The translations under genes and the position numbers were made by a program. 64,000 nt of DNA, taken from NCBI RefSeq assembly GCF_030272615.1, contig NC_081414.1, forward strand, positions 238,547,233 to 238,611,232, in the 5' to 3' direction. The stretch is from Cryptomeria japonica (Eukaryota; Streptophyta; Pinopsida; Cupressales; Cupressaceae). The notes under the pieces are model-generated. The model made no database searches and was not told the origin of the DNA. It was given only the letters and a program-made list of their open reading frames with translations. Shown here piece after piece: positions 9,355-21,710 of the stretch; the first letter of the stretch is position 1, and each line of letters opens with the position of its first letter.

Positions 9355-11531
9355 ACTACTCTTGTTGCTATCATTCCAAAGGTGGATAATTCTACTTCGT
9401 TCTCAGATTTTCGTCCGATTGCCTTGTGTACTACTTTATATAAAATCTTTACTAAGGCAATTTTGGTTAGGCTATCTAGGCTCCTCCCTTAGATTGTCTC
9501 CCTAGAATAGGGAGGATTTGTTCCTGGTCGGGAAACATCTGAAGGTGCGATTGTAGCTCACGAAGTTCTACACTCCATTTCTCAACAAAAGGTTTCGGCT
9601 ATGATACTTAAGCTGGACATGTTGAAGGCTTATGATCGAGTCAATTGGCAAGCTCTCAAGGTTGTTTTATATCATCTGGGCTTTTCACGTTGCTGAGTTA
9701 AGTGGATGTTTTCTTGTATATCTTCTACTCGCTTTTCAATTTTGATTAATGGTTCCCCATCAGGGTTTTTTGCTTCCTCTTGGGGACTTAGGCAAGGGGC
9801 TCCTTTGTCTCCTTTTCTATTTATCCTTTTGGCAAAAGTATTAGGTAGGGCCATCTCTAGTGCTATAGCTTCTGGTTTGTGGTCAGGTATTAGAATAGAT
9901 GGCCTCCCTTCTCTGCAATCTCATTGCTTGTTTGCGGATGATACGCTTCTATTCGGGGTAGCCTCTCTAAGGGAGGCTCATGTTATTAAGAAAATTATCT
10001 ATGATTATGCAGCTTTTTCTGGACAAAGTGTTAATAATCATAAATCCAAAATATTTTTTGTGAATGTCTCCCCTCTAGTTCAAAATAGACTCATCCGCTT
10101 TTGGAGTTTTCAAGTTGGGACCCTTCCATGTGTATACCTAGGCATTCCTTTTTTTCCAGGGTCAGATAAGGCTTCCTTTTAGAACAAAATTGTTCATTCA
10201 ATATCCTCCCAAATCTCTTCCTGAAATCATAAGTGGCTGACGATGGCTAGTAAAATTCTTTTAATTAAGTCAGCTTTGAATGCCATCCCCACATATTTGA
10301 TGTCCATTTTGCAGGCTCCCCCTCAAGTTATTAAAAACATTAGGGTCTCCCTTAGGACCTTTCTTTGGAATGATAACTTGGGTGATAAGCTGAGGATTCC
10401 TCTCTTAGCTTGGGACAAAATTTGTCATCCCAAAGAGCTGGGGGGTGCGGGCATTCGTAATTTAGCTGCTCAGAATAAGGCTTTGGGGGCAAAATTGGTT
10501 TGGAAGTTATATGCTGACCCTCATAGTAAATGGGCTGCCATCATGTTTGCTAAGTATTTAAGGGGTGCTTCCAGAGAAAGGATTTTTAGTGCTTCATCTC
10601 TTCCAAAAGGTTTGGCTTTTTAGAATTTTTTGGTTTCATGTAGGATGGTTATTTTACCACATCTATCCTAGGTTGTCAATAATGGGAAGAAAGTTTGGTT
10701 TTGGGATGAAGTTTGGAATGGGCACTCTTCCCTTTCAGCTATCTGAGATTGGTCCCCTTTGTCTGGTATTCTATTAGAATTTTGGGGGCCTTTTGTTGCC
10801 GATTATTTTGACATTGTCTCCTCTGGTCCTTGTGTGATTGCGAAATGGAAGATTATCCCTCCCTTGTCGGTTGATATTAATCTTATTCTGGCTTTTGTGG
10901 AAGAACTTCACAAAAGACCCCTTGTTTTCCAAAATAAAGAGGACTCCTTGGTTTGGATTAAGAGTGCTATTGGTTCTTATTCAATTAAAGAAGGTTATAA
11001 TTCTTTAGTTCAGACTTCTCCATCCCCTTGCTGGCCTACTAAGCTTTTTTGGCACCCGACTTGTCTTCCTAAAGCAGGGTTGTTTGCCTGGTTGGCAGTC
11101 CAAGATAAGGTTCTCACCAGAATGCACTTGGATAGACTTGGGATTATGGCTATATTTCCTTGTGTTTTTTGTGGTCATTGTATGGAATCCATGGATCATC
11201 TTTTCTTGTTTTGTCCATTTGCTTCTGAGTGCTGGTATTGGTTATTTGGCATGCTTGGCTAGTCTTCTGTGATAGCTCCCAATCTTCTTTCACATTTCAT
11301 GGCCTAGCCCTTGTTGTTTTCCTCATCATTTTATTCATCCCTTGGGTTGTGGCCCCATCACTAGTAATTTGGAATATTTGGCTTGAAAGAAATTCTAGAA
11401 TTTTTAATCATAAAAATGCCACTTTCTCTGAAGTAATTGGTAAAATTCAAACCTCCATCAGTGAGGTGGTTCTTTCGTTCATTCATAAAAACTTAGATCA
11501 TCACATTTCTTTCTCTCATTGGGATAATTAG
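9355..11531 (+). pseudogene. LINE A ORF2 fragment: reverse transcriptase and zinc-binding region
   Basis: One frame can be followed from 9355 to 11262, broken by in-frame stops at 9490, 9508, 9694, 10180, 10222, 10621 and others. Visible RT motifs are I-P-K-V near 9370, F-R-P-I near 9415, L-K-L-D-M..A-Y-D-R near 9610-9635, R-Q-G-A-P-L-S near 9795 and the catalytic F-A-D-D near 9935-9950. A Cys/His cluster (C-V-F-C-G-H-C..H-L-F-L-F-C-P) near 11165-11215 matches the zf-RVT segment found between RT and RNase H in plant LINEs. A frameshift near 11310-11370 moves the reading into the frame used by the RNase H part. Confidence 0.8.
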
Positions 11532-12101
11532 GTTACTTGGAAATGGTCCGCACTTTGTCTGTTGCCTTCCCATGGGGCTGTATCAGGAGGTCTATCTTCT
11601 TTGGTTAAATGAAAATTGGTCAGATGGACTCCCCCTCCATTCCCTTCATTCAAACTTCAGTTTGATGGAGCCTCAAAGGGGAATCTGGAAAAGTCTGGTA
11701 TTGGAGTATTTATTTTTTATCATTCTTCAAAAGTCAACAAAGCTATGGCTAAACAAATTGGACATGGTACCAACAACATGGCTGAGTTTTAGGCTTTATC
11801 CTTTGGGCTTGATATCGCTCTTTCATAAAACATTAAAGACATTGTTATTGAAGGTGATTCCATGGTCATGTTTCAAGCGGTTGTAGCCAAGAAATGTCTA
11901 TCTTGGCATCTTCAATATTTCTTAGATCACATTCTTCAGCAGTTAAAATGCTTTTCCACTTTTTCTATTTCACATTGTTTTAGGGAGATCAACGTCATTG
12001 CGGATTTTTTAGCAAATAAGGCTGTTGTGGAGGGTGTCGATTTCCTAGAGATCTCTCCCTCGGACATTCCTGCATCTTGCATGAAGATGCTTTCTTTATA
12101 G
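11532..12101 (+). pseudogene. LINE A RNase H domain (RVT_3 type)
   Basis: The frame from 11532 to the stop at 12101 contains the ordered RNase H landmarks F-D-G-A-S (near 11661), N-N-M-A-E (near 11785), E-G-D-S (near 11850) and the final N-V-I-A-D (near 11995). All four acidic catalytic positions are therefore present. Internal stops occur near 11607 (TGA), after the M-A-E-F motif and near 11826. In plant L1 elements this domain removes RNA during reverse transcription; this copy cannot be translated through. Confidence 0.75.
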
Positions 12102-13126
12102 GTGGTCCTGCTTCTTGAAATCCTACTTCACTATCTATGCTTCGTTAGTATATGTAGTAAAGATGTTGGCTTTATGACAATTTTGTGCTATTCATATCTT
12201 ATGTTAGATTTCATTCATGGGGTAGGAAATTGGTTGGGTTTCATCTGCTGGTCTGATTAAGCACTTGTTTTTTCCTCTTCTCTTCATTTGGTATCTTGGT
12301 CTATTAGTGATTCAGGTAGTTGTTCTAATGATTGGGGATATTATGCTATTCGTTGACTTTATCATTGTGTGGTCATCCTCATATTAGCAGGTTTCTTTCA
12401 TGATGTGATAATTATGACATGGTGATCCCGTTCTCAGTTATATCGATTGTTGGTGGGCACTTATGGCTATCATTCGATCTTTGTCTTTCTTTTCACTCTA
12501 ACATCATGTTCTGTTTTCTATGGAGAATTCTTGCCGATGGTGGCTTTTTCTAAGGGATTGGAAAGAGTAGTTAATGTGGTATTGCAAAGGTTTTCTTATT
12601 TTGATATTATTCCTTAGGTTACTACTTTGGATTATTCTTTGGTTCGATCTCATCCTCCTCCTTAAGGTCTTCAATATCCTCTCCTGCTTCTTATTTGGAT
12701 ATGTCTATGTTTGCTCACCATATTTGTGATGGCAGGATCTCTTATTCTTGGTTCTCTCATGGCTTTGAGTTTTGTTTTCTTCAGAGCTTTGGATTCTTGT
12801 GGTGTTTAGACAGGCTGGATTGTGGGGTGATGGCTCTGATTTATTGGTGGACATTCTTGACTCTATCTTTAGATGCTCCTTGTTAGACTGATTCTTACAA
12901 CTTCCTTTATATCTAATGCAGATGGCAATGTATCTGGGGGGTTTTGGTATGCCTATGGGCTTTTTGTAATGGGTAGATAGGCTTATGTCTTCTTGAGCAA
13001 TACTGAAGGGTTTTCTTACTGGTTCTTTCCCTTCAGTGCTCTTTGAACCAGACACATGAAAAAATATATATAATCAATATAATTTTAGTGGTCTCATCCA
13101 CTTTTATCAAAAATAAATAAAAAAAT
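12102..13126 (+). other. 3' UTR and A-rich tail of LINE A
   Basis: GT-rich, with no ORF of interest. It finishes with an AATAAATAAAAAAA-like tail at about 13108-13126, consistent with target-primed reverse transcription. Confidence 0.6.
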
Positions 13127-13488
13127 AGTATGTCAGATTAAATCTAGTTGACTTTCTTGAAGTTAATTAGAACAATACAATCAACTAGATTTAGTCTGGG
13201 ATATTCTGATAGTAATACAATTAAATCTATTTGAAAAAAATCAAAATAATAAAGAAAAAAATATTATTTTTCAATAAATCGAGACAGAGTTATCAACATA
13301 GTACATCTCAACCTTAAATTTTGTAAAGCTGAAAAGAAAAAAAACAAGAAAAAGAAACAGAGTTAACATACTCAAAACAGAGTTATAAAAGTAGTATATC
13401 CCATTAAAATATAAGAAACCCTGCATATAAAAAGAGAAAAAGCCATGTTGGCCGGCATCGCTGTGTCTCTATTGACCAAGAGGGGGAA
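13127..13488. other. AT-rich spacer left of repeat copy A
   Basis: No ORF. It contains an inverted ATCTAGTTGA/TCAACTAGAT pair near 13141-13190. Its last 50 bases, ending AGAGGGGGAA, match the upstream flank of copy C, suggesting the internal 3' end of a copia-like element with its polypurine tract. Confidence 0.4.
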
Positions 13489-14911
13489 TGTTGTAAGACA
13501 GATAGAATTCCCTATCAAAAGGATTCCGCTGACTCACTTTCTTTCAGGCTGTAATAACAAGTGAAAGCAAAGCCTCAAGGAATCACAAGTAAAAAGATTT
13601 ATAAACTGAAACCATAGTGGGTTGTATTTATATCAACTTGTCATGGAGATTAACCAATTAAAACACTTTGCCTCTTCAAGATATAAATTGATAGAGCGTT
13701 GATTCTACTGAAAACAAATTGTAATGACCTAAGTTGCTTGTCAAACCTAGATGAATATGAGGTTCATACAAAGTTCAACTGAATAAAGAAACATCCTGAA
13801 TAGGTTAACTATCATTTCTTTATAGCTCTGAAAATACTAATATTTAACAACTTCAAAGATTTATCATACAATACATAGACCAACTATAAACCTACGGAAA
13901 AGAGGGTACAAAAATAAAATATTGTTTATCAATCTCCCCACAATCCGTGTCAGAACAATTAATGCAACAGGTGATACGTTGGAGGTGTAGATTGAGATAG
14001 GAGTAGACTGAAATCCAGTCGTATCCAAGAAAGATCAGGTTTAGAGTTAGTCTTTAATGTTGAAGATTGACAATAGATATGGGAGAAATGGACATCTTAG
14101 GAAAGGTAGTGAGTAATTGGGATTATCTTCCAACATATCTGAAGCCTACTTCTTATTAGTTTTTAGCAATCAAAATCATCTTTATTAGTGGGATTCATAT
14201 TACAATATAATAATAGAATTTAATTGCATAATTTTTGAGTTAAATTGGTTCATTCATATTTCATAACAGATATCTAGTGAGAATGAATGGTCTATTTAAC
14301 ATTCATTGTATCGAGGTGATGCACACATGACTGAAACATCAAGACTTCCTAAGAGTAGGTCACCCATCCTAATAATTTTTCTGACTCAAACATGAGAAAC
14401 TCCATGATTAAGTGTGCTTGAATTGAAGTAATACTAAGATGACTGACCTCATGAGAAATTCCAATACTTCATTAACAAAACCATCTTAAATACATTCATA
14501 AAGATTATATATTGATTAGATTCTTTTACAATACAACTTAATTCTTAAACTCCCACCAAAATTCATTCTTTTATATGACATAGCCACATTATCTTCTATT
14601 GTATTGCAAGATTGATAGTGAATATTTTAGGTGATATGCCAAAGGTCACAAAATGCATGCATCATTAAGAAAAAACCCCACGAAAAGTAAAACCAATGAA
14701 TGTTTCAATTAGATCTAGGCTAACCCAAAGAATAATAAACTTGTTAAACATGCAAGAGACCTTAGTAGGATTTATAATATAAAGAAAATTACAACTTTGT
14801 TTTAGGGCTTGAACCCAAGGAAGCAAATACATAGTAAATAATTTATTTAGGGCTTCAACCCAAGTTCATTACTCTTTGATAATTACCATATTTATGGAAG
14901 GATGATTTAGC

Positions 14912-15070
14912 CTCAAATTAGCATGAAGAATTAATTAATTTCAATAATAATAACTCAACATGACTTAAAATTAACATGAATAATTAATTAATTTCAATAA
15001 TAATAACTCAACATGACTTCAAATTAGCATGAATAATTAATTAATTTCAATAATAATAACTCAACATGAC
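14912..15070 (+). repeat. 53-bp tandem triplication inside copy A
   Basis: Three units begin near 14912, 14965 and 15018, each with AATTAATTAATTTC and CTCAACATGAC. The matching place in copy B (near 23935) has a single unit. Confidence 0.8.
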
Positions 15071-15391
15071 TACATCAGCTACTTTGACACATTGCATCTA
15101 GCACACTTCTGGCTATACTCAAATGTAGCTACTTTTGGATCACTACCTCCAATAAGCATTATAAATTTATTTAAACGCTTCCACACAACACACCACCATC
15201 ACATAAAGTCAAATCTGCATTTTCCCCCATTCTGAGACATGCATAATATAATGAAATCCATTAAGGAAAATCATTTCCATAACCAAATCAATTCCCAAGA
15301 GCTATTAAAATTCAAATGCAGACACAAAGAAGACAATCTTTTCCAAAAATAAAATGCAGAAGTAAGAACCACCAACCTACAATTCACAAAA

Positions 15392-15545
15392 CCAAAACTT
15401 GAAGTTGAAATCTGAAATTGTCAAGCCTTCTCAAATCTAAATGGCAATCCACTCTTACAGACACAATTGGAACCAAAACTTGAAGTTGAAATCTGAAATT
15501 GTCAAGCCTTCTCAAATCCAAATGGCAATCTACTCTACCAAACCA
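15392..15545 (+). repeat. 81-bp tandem duplication inside copy A
   Basis: GAAGTTGAAATCTGAAATTG occurs at 15401 and again at 15482, with nearly identical sequence between. Copy B has one unit (near 24320). Confidence 0.8.
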
Positions 15546-16120
15546 AATTCGAAAGCCTCTTGCAATGATCTGCCTGATGATTAACCTGTGTATAGACTAG
15601 CAAGCCAAAATAAATAAAAAAATTAAATTTTAGATTATAGTTTTTTATAGTTTTTCCCACAAATAGAAAAATTTCAAAAACCATATATATTAGTTACCAT
15701 TGCAAAGTTCAAAAAATACATAATATAAATATATATTTCTTACCTACTCAATCAAGACGACCAATTGAAAATAAGGATAGGTAAAATATATCAAACTCAA
15801 TTACTTTAATATAGAAATGGCATTCAATTAGGAAATACAAATATTTCCTCAAAATTTGACGATAGGTTAAAATAATATTATTTACAAATAATATTCCATA
15901 TTTTTATTAAATAATTCTTACACAATAATTTATAATTAATCTTCATTATTGATAATAACACAAATAAATAAATAAAATAAAATAAATAGATCTCAAATAA
16001 ATAATTAAATTAAAATCAATAAATAAAAGTCATCTCAACAATAAATCAAATAAATTAAATAATTAAACAATAAATGGAGTACAATTAAATATTAATAAAT
16101 TAATTACTCAATTAAACTCT

Positions 16121-18490
16121 TTTTTGTATTAATTATCATAGAACAACATTACAAATTCAAAGGTCTTGGTTGAAAAAAACACAACCATCTAACAGATAGG
16201 ACTCATAGTATCAATAAAACCATGTCCGGAAAGCCTGCAAGCCATATCATGTGACCTTACATTCAGGTTACAGATGAAGCATAGGAATAATACATATTAT
16301 AACCCAAAATTTATAAAATTACAGAATTGGAAGTCCCATATATGGAACATATCATAAAAGAAACAGCTTATCAACTAGCTAAAGAAGAAGGAGGAGTCAA
16401 GATCCGTATTATCTCCCAAAGGGGGGATCCATGCAGTCCATCCTAGTTTGCCCTCGCACCACACCTATACATGTCCCTCGATGAACTAGTCTTTATAGGG
16501 GTGGGTAGGCAGTCCTTCCAGTTCCATCTGAATGAAGTCCTCTCGTTGTTGTCTTGCCTCCATTTCCTGTATAAATTTCATTAGTGCGTGCTCAAAGTGT
16601 TTCTTATTACTTCCCATTTGGTCCCAGGTAAAGCCATGTGACAACGTGCTGATGAAGACATATGTTGCACCATCATTCAACCATCTGGCAAATTTGCCCT
16701 CATTAAGGCAAAGAACCACTGTGACCTGTATAGAAACAAGGTAGAGAATGAGACTCCTAAGAGACTCAGTGAAGTATCTACCCTTGCCAATAAACACATC
16801 ATCATCCCTAGATTTCCAAATGATCCAAAGAATTTCCAAGGAGAGAATAGACCAAAAGAGATTAGCACATTTCTTGCCACCTTTAATATAACCAAGTACC
16901 ACCTTATCAATAGTAAGACATTTAGTATCAATTGAAAGACCAAACAATTTACACACCTCTTTTGTGAAATGACACTAAAAAAAAAATGTAGCACATATTC
17001 AAGGAGACGACACAATTTACACAATAGGGGGTTGTCATTATTGTCTTTAAGAGGGAGCTTGTGAAGAAAAATTTTCCAGGCAAAGAACTTTTTTGGTTGA
17101 GTTGGAGCGGACCAAAATCTCAAGAGAGCAAAATACCACTTTTAGAATCCCAGGTGAGGTTCCAAACATTATTGAAATCAGTTAGGATATCTTCAGAATT
17201 AGCAAGGGAGTAGTAGACAGGTTTGTCTTTCATTAGAGGGAGGGGAGAGCCATCAACCCAACAAAGGAAAGAAATTGGGGAGAGCGCAGGAGGGGAAGAT
17301 GAGGAGAGGATAGGGTCGAGTGCATTCTTGAGGATATTGTAGGTTCTGGCTTGGGAGATGGGGAGGTTGAAGGTCATACTAAGAGCATCCCAAGAAATCA
17401 GAGAACTATCTTTCAAGATGTGTTCAAAAGTAACAAGACCTAAGTTGTGCCATTTCAAGGTAGAACACCCTTGAAGGAAGGCTAGTTGCTACCCATTATG
17501 CAGAATATTCCACCATATAGATCTGCCCAAGTTAAGAGTACCCTTATTATCAACAATACCACTGTTACTGATGAATTGTTTGAATTGGTTCCAAGCCCTC
17601 CATAAGGACTTAAAGACCTCTGAGCCCACAAGAGAGATCTCAAAAATGCCAGCAATCAAGTCCCACATGGGCAAGTTCCTCCATTTCTTTGCCTTTTTTA
17701 GGGAGGGAGCACTATATATTATGTTTGATCAGAATTTTCCAAGGTTCATTGCCATCAAGGGATTTAAAATCCACTTGGCAGCCAAGGCAATGCCCTAAAT
17801 TTTGAGGTTTTCGAGGCCCATGCCCCTTGCATCTTAGATCTAACACACCAATCCCATTTTACAGCATGCTGTTTCTTGTTCCCCTTCCAATCCGACCATA
17901 GGAATTTCCTGATTTGTTTTTGAAAATAATTGAACTAGTAATTACTGAATAACCAAGTTGAGGAGCAATAGATGTTGTATGAAGACAAGATTTTTTGACA
18001 GACCTGAAATCAACCTGTCAGGGGGAAGAAGTTTTTGTTCCATTTATTCAGTTTTTTTATCGACCTTATTCTTGAACTACTCCCACATTTCTTTCAAATT
18101 TGGAGAGACAGAGAAAGGGATACCCAGATATCTAGTGATTAGGTTCGGTCCCCCCCATTCCAGGTCAAATTTAGATAGCCAGTTAGGGGGGGAGTCAGTC
18201 CATCCTAGCAAGGTAAATTTATGGAGAGCAATTTTGCTCCTTGAAGCCTTGCCAAATATTTTAATATTGTGCAGTAGAGAGGATAGGTTCTCCTCTTCCA
18301 AGGCAAGCAGGATAGTTGTATCATCAGCAAACTGAACATTGATAATTTCCTCTTTATTAGGGAGAGAGATGACCTTGACCCTAGGGGTCATATTGAGATC
18401 CTTAAGAACATAGTACATAACATCAGCAACCAACACAAATAAGACTAAGGCAAGTGGGAAACCCTGTCTCATTGACCTGGAAAGAAAAGA
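16121..18490 (-). mobile_element. LINE B: 5'-truncated L1-type retrotransposon, minus strand
   Basis: Minus-strand coding runs from RT motif R-Q-G (near 18475) to the C-terminal region (16486). The low-coordinate end has a short T run (16121-16126), which may be the A tail. Similarity to LINE C runs through RT, the thumb region and the Cys-rich segment, so both belong to one family lacking RNase H. Homology to LINE C begins at about 18490, the 5' truncation point. Confidence 0.75.
16486..18490 (-). pseudogene. LINE B ORF2 fragment (RT C-terminal half and tail)
   Basis: The conserved series, read on the minus strand, is R-Q-G-F-P-L-A, F-A-D-D-T-T (near 18320), W-G-G-P-N, Y-L-G-I-P-F (near 18120), an F-W-x-A-P-x-Q-P-K-K-F-F-A-W segment (near 17110) and a C-K-L-C cluster. 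In R-Q-G-F-P the usual Cys is Phe. The frame is broken between 17458 and 18077 and again near 17120 and 16956, so it is dead. The C-terminal 156-residue piece (16486-16956) has no RNase H landmarks. Confidence 0.7.
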
Positions 18491-18712
18491 ATCTGATGTA
18501 GCATTTGAAGAAGCCAATATCTCTATCAAACTTGCAAGTGAAAGTGAAGATACATCAACTATTTTTGTTAGTGGAGAAGGAGCAGCTTGCGATTCTGATG
18601 CATTCCCAAAAAAGAGTAGAAAGACATTATGTGAGAAATGGGGACACCATTCATACCCATGTTGATTGCTCCCACAATACCTGCATCTGTAACCCTTATA
18701 CATATACATCAT
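18491..18712 (-). pseudogene. Zinc-knuckle coding remnant fused in frame to LINE B
   Basis: A minus-strand ORF starting at 18712 encodes C-R-Y-C-G-S-N-Q-H-G-Y-E-W-C, a C-x2-C-x4-H-x4-C knuckle, then a Ser-rich stretch. It runs without a stop into the LINE B reverse transcriptase at about 18490. The chimeric ORF is probably an accident of the LINE landing in frame. The knuckle could come from a retroelement gag or a host gene; I do not recognise the family. Confidence 0.5.
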
Positions 18713-19012
18713 TCACTCCTTAAAAATATCTCCAAAACGATACAAAAACAAAACCTTCAATACAATGGTTATTCCAATCTAAAACAGCTCTATCTTCAGT
18801 GCCTGCAAATAAAAGTGTTTAGCTTTCTCTTCCTAGCAAACTTGCTTTGATACCATGTAAAATTATGCAGCTATAGCTGCATAACAAAAGAGCGCATAAA
18901 TAACATGCAATCACCAGTTTTTTATAAATCACAGCTTATTTTAAGGAGCATGCATCAGCAGTTATCCATGAATTACGGAGAGCTGAACTGTAGGTAATGT
19001 TACGCTAACACT
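18713..19012 (-). other. Possible short LTR (18856-19012) plus PBS (18844-18855), minus strand
   Basis: On the minus strand, TGGTATCAAAGC (18855-18844) differs by one base from the initiator-tRNA-Met type PBS TGGTATCAGAGC. It directly follows a 157-bp stretch that starts TGTTAGCGTAAC (19012) and ends TTTTACA (18856), with TG/CA termini. The size suits a TRIM-class LTR. The ATG of the zinc-knuckle ORF lies about 130 bp downstream. The second LTR was not found, so this is tentative. Confidence 0.4.
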
Positions 19013-19030
19013 GTTGACCAAGAGGGGGAA

Positions 19031-21690
19031 TGTTGTAAGACAGATAGAATTCCCTATCAAATGGATTCAGATGACTCATTTTCTTTCAGGCTGTAATAAC
19101 AAGTGAAAGCAAAGCCCTAAGGAATCACGAGTAACAAGATTTATAAACTGAAACCACAATGGGTTGTATTTATATCAGCTTGTCATGCAGATTAACCAAT
19201 TAAAACACTTTGCCTCTTCAAGATATAAAGAAAGAAACATCCTGAATAGGTTAACTATCATTTCTTTATAGCTCTGAAAATACTAATATTCAACAAAAAC
19301 TTCAAAGATTTATCGTACAATACATAGACCAACTATAAACCTACGGAAGAGAGGGTACAAAAATAAAATATTGTTTATCAATCTCCCCACAATCTGTGCC
19401 AGAACAATTAATGGGATAGATGACAGGTTGGAGGTGTAGATTGAGATAGGAGTAGACTAAAATCCAGTCGTATCCAAGAAAGATCAGGTTTTAAGTTAGT
19501 CTTTAATGTTGAAGATTGACAATAGATATGGGAGAAATGGACATCTTAGGAAAGGCAGTAAGAGTAATTGGGATTATCTTCCAACATATCTGAAGCTTAT
19601 TTCTTACTAGTTTTTAGTAATCAAAATCATCTTTATTAGTGGGATTCATATTATGATATAATATTAGAATTTAATTGCATAATTGTTGAGTTAAATTGGT
19701 TCACTCATATTTCATGAGTAGTGGTTCAAATGAACAGATATCTAGTGAGGTGATGCATACATGACTGAAGCATCAAGACTTCCTAAGAGTAGGTCACCCA
19801 TCCTGATACTTTTTCTGACTCAAACATGAGAAACTCCATGATTAAGTATGCTTGAATTGAAGTAATATTGAGATGACTGACCTCATGCGAAGTTCCAATA
19901 CTTCATTAATCAAACCATCTTAAATACATTCATTAGAATTATATATTGATCAAATTCTTTTATATAACAACTTAATTCTTAAACTCCCACCAAAATTTTC
20001 TATTGTATTGCAAGATTGATAGCGAGTGCTTTATAAAATTTGCCCGCCTAATGTATTTCACAAAGTCTACCGTGATATGCCAAAGGTCACAAAATGCATG
20101 CATCATTAAGTAAAACCTATCAACCTTTCAATTAGATCTAGGCTAACCCAAAGAATAATAAACTTGTTAAAAATTTGTTACAAGTACCTCTAGCCATTGA
20201 GGAGCATCCAAAGAAATTCCTGAGGAGTCAGAGAAATGATCACAAAGTATAGATAATGCTACTATTGGTTCCATCTTCACCATTAGAACTAACACTGTGA
20301 TACGATGCATTGGTATAACGAGCAAAACTAACATAACAGGAGCACTAGCAACTTCCAGTACATTTATTGCATTCTGGTATTTGACTGTTGTATTTTTGGG
20401 CTTGTTTTTTGATCCTGTCTCCTCCACACTGTTACCTCCACTGCATTTGTTTTCAGAGATTCCACCAAATGCTTAATTTTGTTGTTCAGTATCGAGCCTA
20501 ACTTCAATTACAATGTTAAGTACCTCCAACAAAATACTAATAGCGGTCAATCAAGAAGATATTAAAACAAAATAATATTTTACAATAATATTATAATATC
20601 AAAAAAGAGGTCTCAGAATTTACATTACTTAGATAGAACGAGTAAAGCAATTTTTTGTTTTGAAAATAATAGTAAAATCTTAAATCAAAAAATTATGAAC
20701 TGACTAAAAATATGATTAGCCCTAACAAATAAATATATGAATTTAAAAGAAGATTGAAATTACATTATAGTAGATGTAATAGAAAATAATCATAAAATAA
20801 AATTTGAAACACAACTTCTGAAAGATCAAATAAAGTATTGATCCAAATAGATGAATGTGGTTGCTCAAGATTCTTAGAGAATGACTTTAAGATCAAGATG
20901 AGCTGACCATCAAATTGACATTAGAACAATATGATACAAGAATATGTCTAAATGGGACGAGAGGCATCTTTGAATTGAATTCTCAATAGGACAACCAAAG
21001 ACTAGGATTAAGCAGTTTAATGGATGGTTATGATTAAATGAGGATTAGGGTTATGCTGGAAAGATGTACTCATGTGACAAGTGTCACATGATAAACAACA
21101 TATAGGGCTTAGGATAAGGTTAGGGAGCATTCTTATAGGAATGACCAAGATTAAGAGGTTTAAGTTAAAATGGATGGATAGGATATAAAGTTAGTTTGAC
21201 TTTTGGGAAGGTGTCCAAGTTTAATGAATTAGGGACAAGGCTTAGTTAAATATGTGAAGCCGACAAGGTGGGACACTCGTTAAATAACTACAAATTTCAA
21301 TTATGAACCATGTGAACACAATGAGGGGTGAGGATTGAATAGACGAAGATTAAGGTAAAATAAGAATTTGTTAAATTAAATAGCTACATTTTTCATTTCT
21401 AGTGTATTTTTTCTGGATTCGATTGTGTGTATATTTTTTCATCAAAATGGATTGTGGAAATGCAAAATGGATTGTGGAAATCTCATAGCTTTAAGCTACA
21501 TTTTTATTTAATTAATGGGATACGATAAAGGTGAAATTAATTAAATAAATAAATCATATTTATTTCATTTAGGATTTTGGGGTAGAAAAAGGGGTTAATT
21601 AAGGAAATAATGTATATATATGTAAATAACTGGTTTAGGGTAGGCTAAAATTAGGTGTGGGTAGGCAGTGAACAATGTTAGGTATCTACA
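19031..21690. repeat. Dispersed repeat copy B, ending in an oppositely oriented LTR terminus
   Basis: Starts with the same purine tract plus TGTTGTAAGACAGATAG as copies A and C. It is collinear with copy C (47902-51027), including a stretch around 20165-20380 and an AATTAATTAAAT-rich end. The right edge reads as an LTR start on the minus strand: TGTAGATACC at 21690, preceded by a purine-rich tract (21710-21691). So two LTR-like termini face each other. The border between the two was not resolved. Confidence 0.5.
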
Positions 21691-21710
21691 TTTTTCCCCT
21701 TTTAGAGATG
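21691..21710 (-). promoter_or_regulatory. Polypurine-like tract beside LTR family X
   Basis: The minus strand reads CTAAAAGGGGAAAAA followed by TGTAGATACC. The same arrangement recurs beside copy C at 51028-51045. Confidence 0.5.

Larger units (their letters stand above)
9355..13126 (+). mobile_element. LINE A: 5'-truncated L1-type retrotransposon with C-terminal RNase H
   Basis: It begins abruptly inside the reverse transcriptase, runs through a zinc-binding reverse-transcriptase-associated segment and an RNase H domain, then about 1 kb of 3' sequence ending in an A-rich tail near 13100-13126. ORF1, endonuclease and the first part of RT are missing, as is usual for truncated LINEs. Several stops and one frameshift make it inactive. 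No target duplication was found. Confidence 0.8.
13489..16110 (+). repeat. Dispersed repeat copy A (LTR-like start, internally deleted relative to copy B)
   Basis: Starts TGTTGTAAGACAGATAG immediately after a purine tract (AGAGGGGGAA), the arrangement of a copia polypurine tract plus 3' LTR. About 13489-14752 aligns with 19031-20165 (copy B) and 47902-48900 (copy C). From about 14755 to 16110 it aligns with 23766-24895. The 3.6 kb lying between those two parts in copy B is absent here. No ORF of note. The right end was not resolved. Confidence 0.6.

Noticed and set aside
18856-18905. tRNA gene near the PBS-like sequence
   Set aside because: No cloverleaf could be assembled; only a 12-base PBS match is present.
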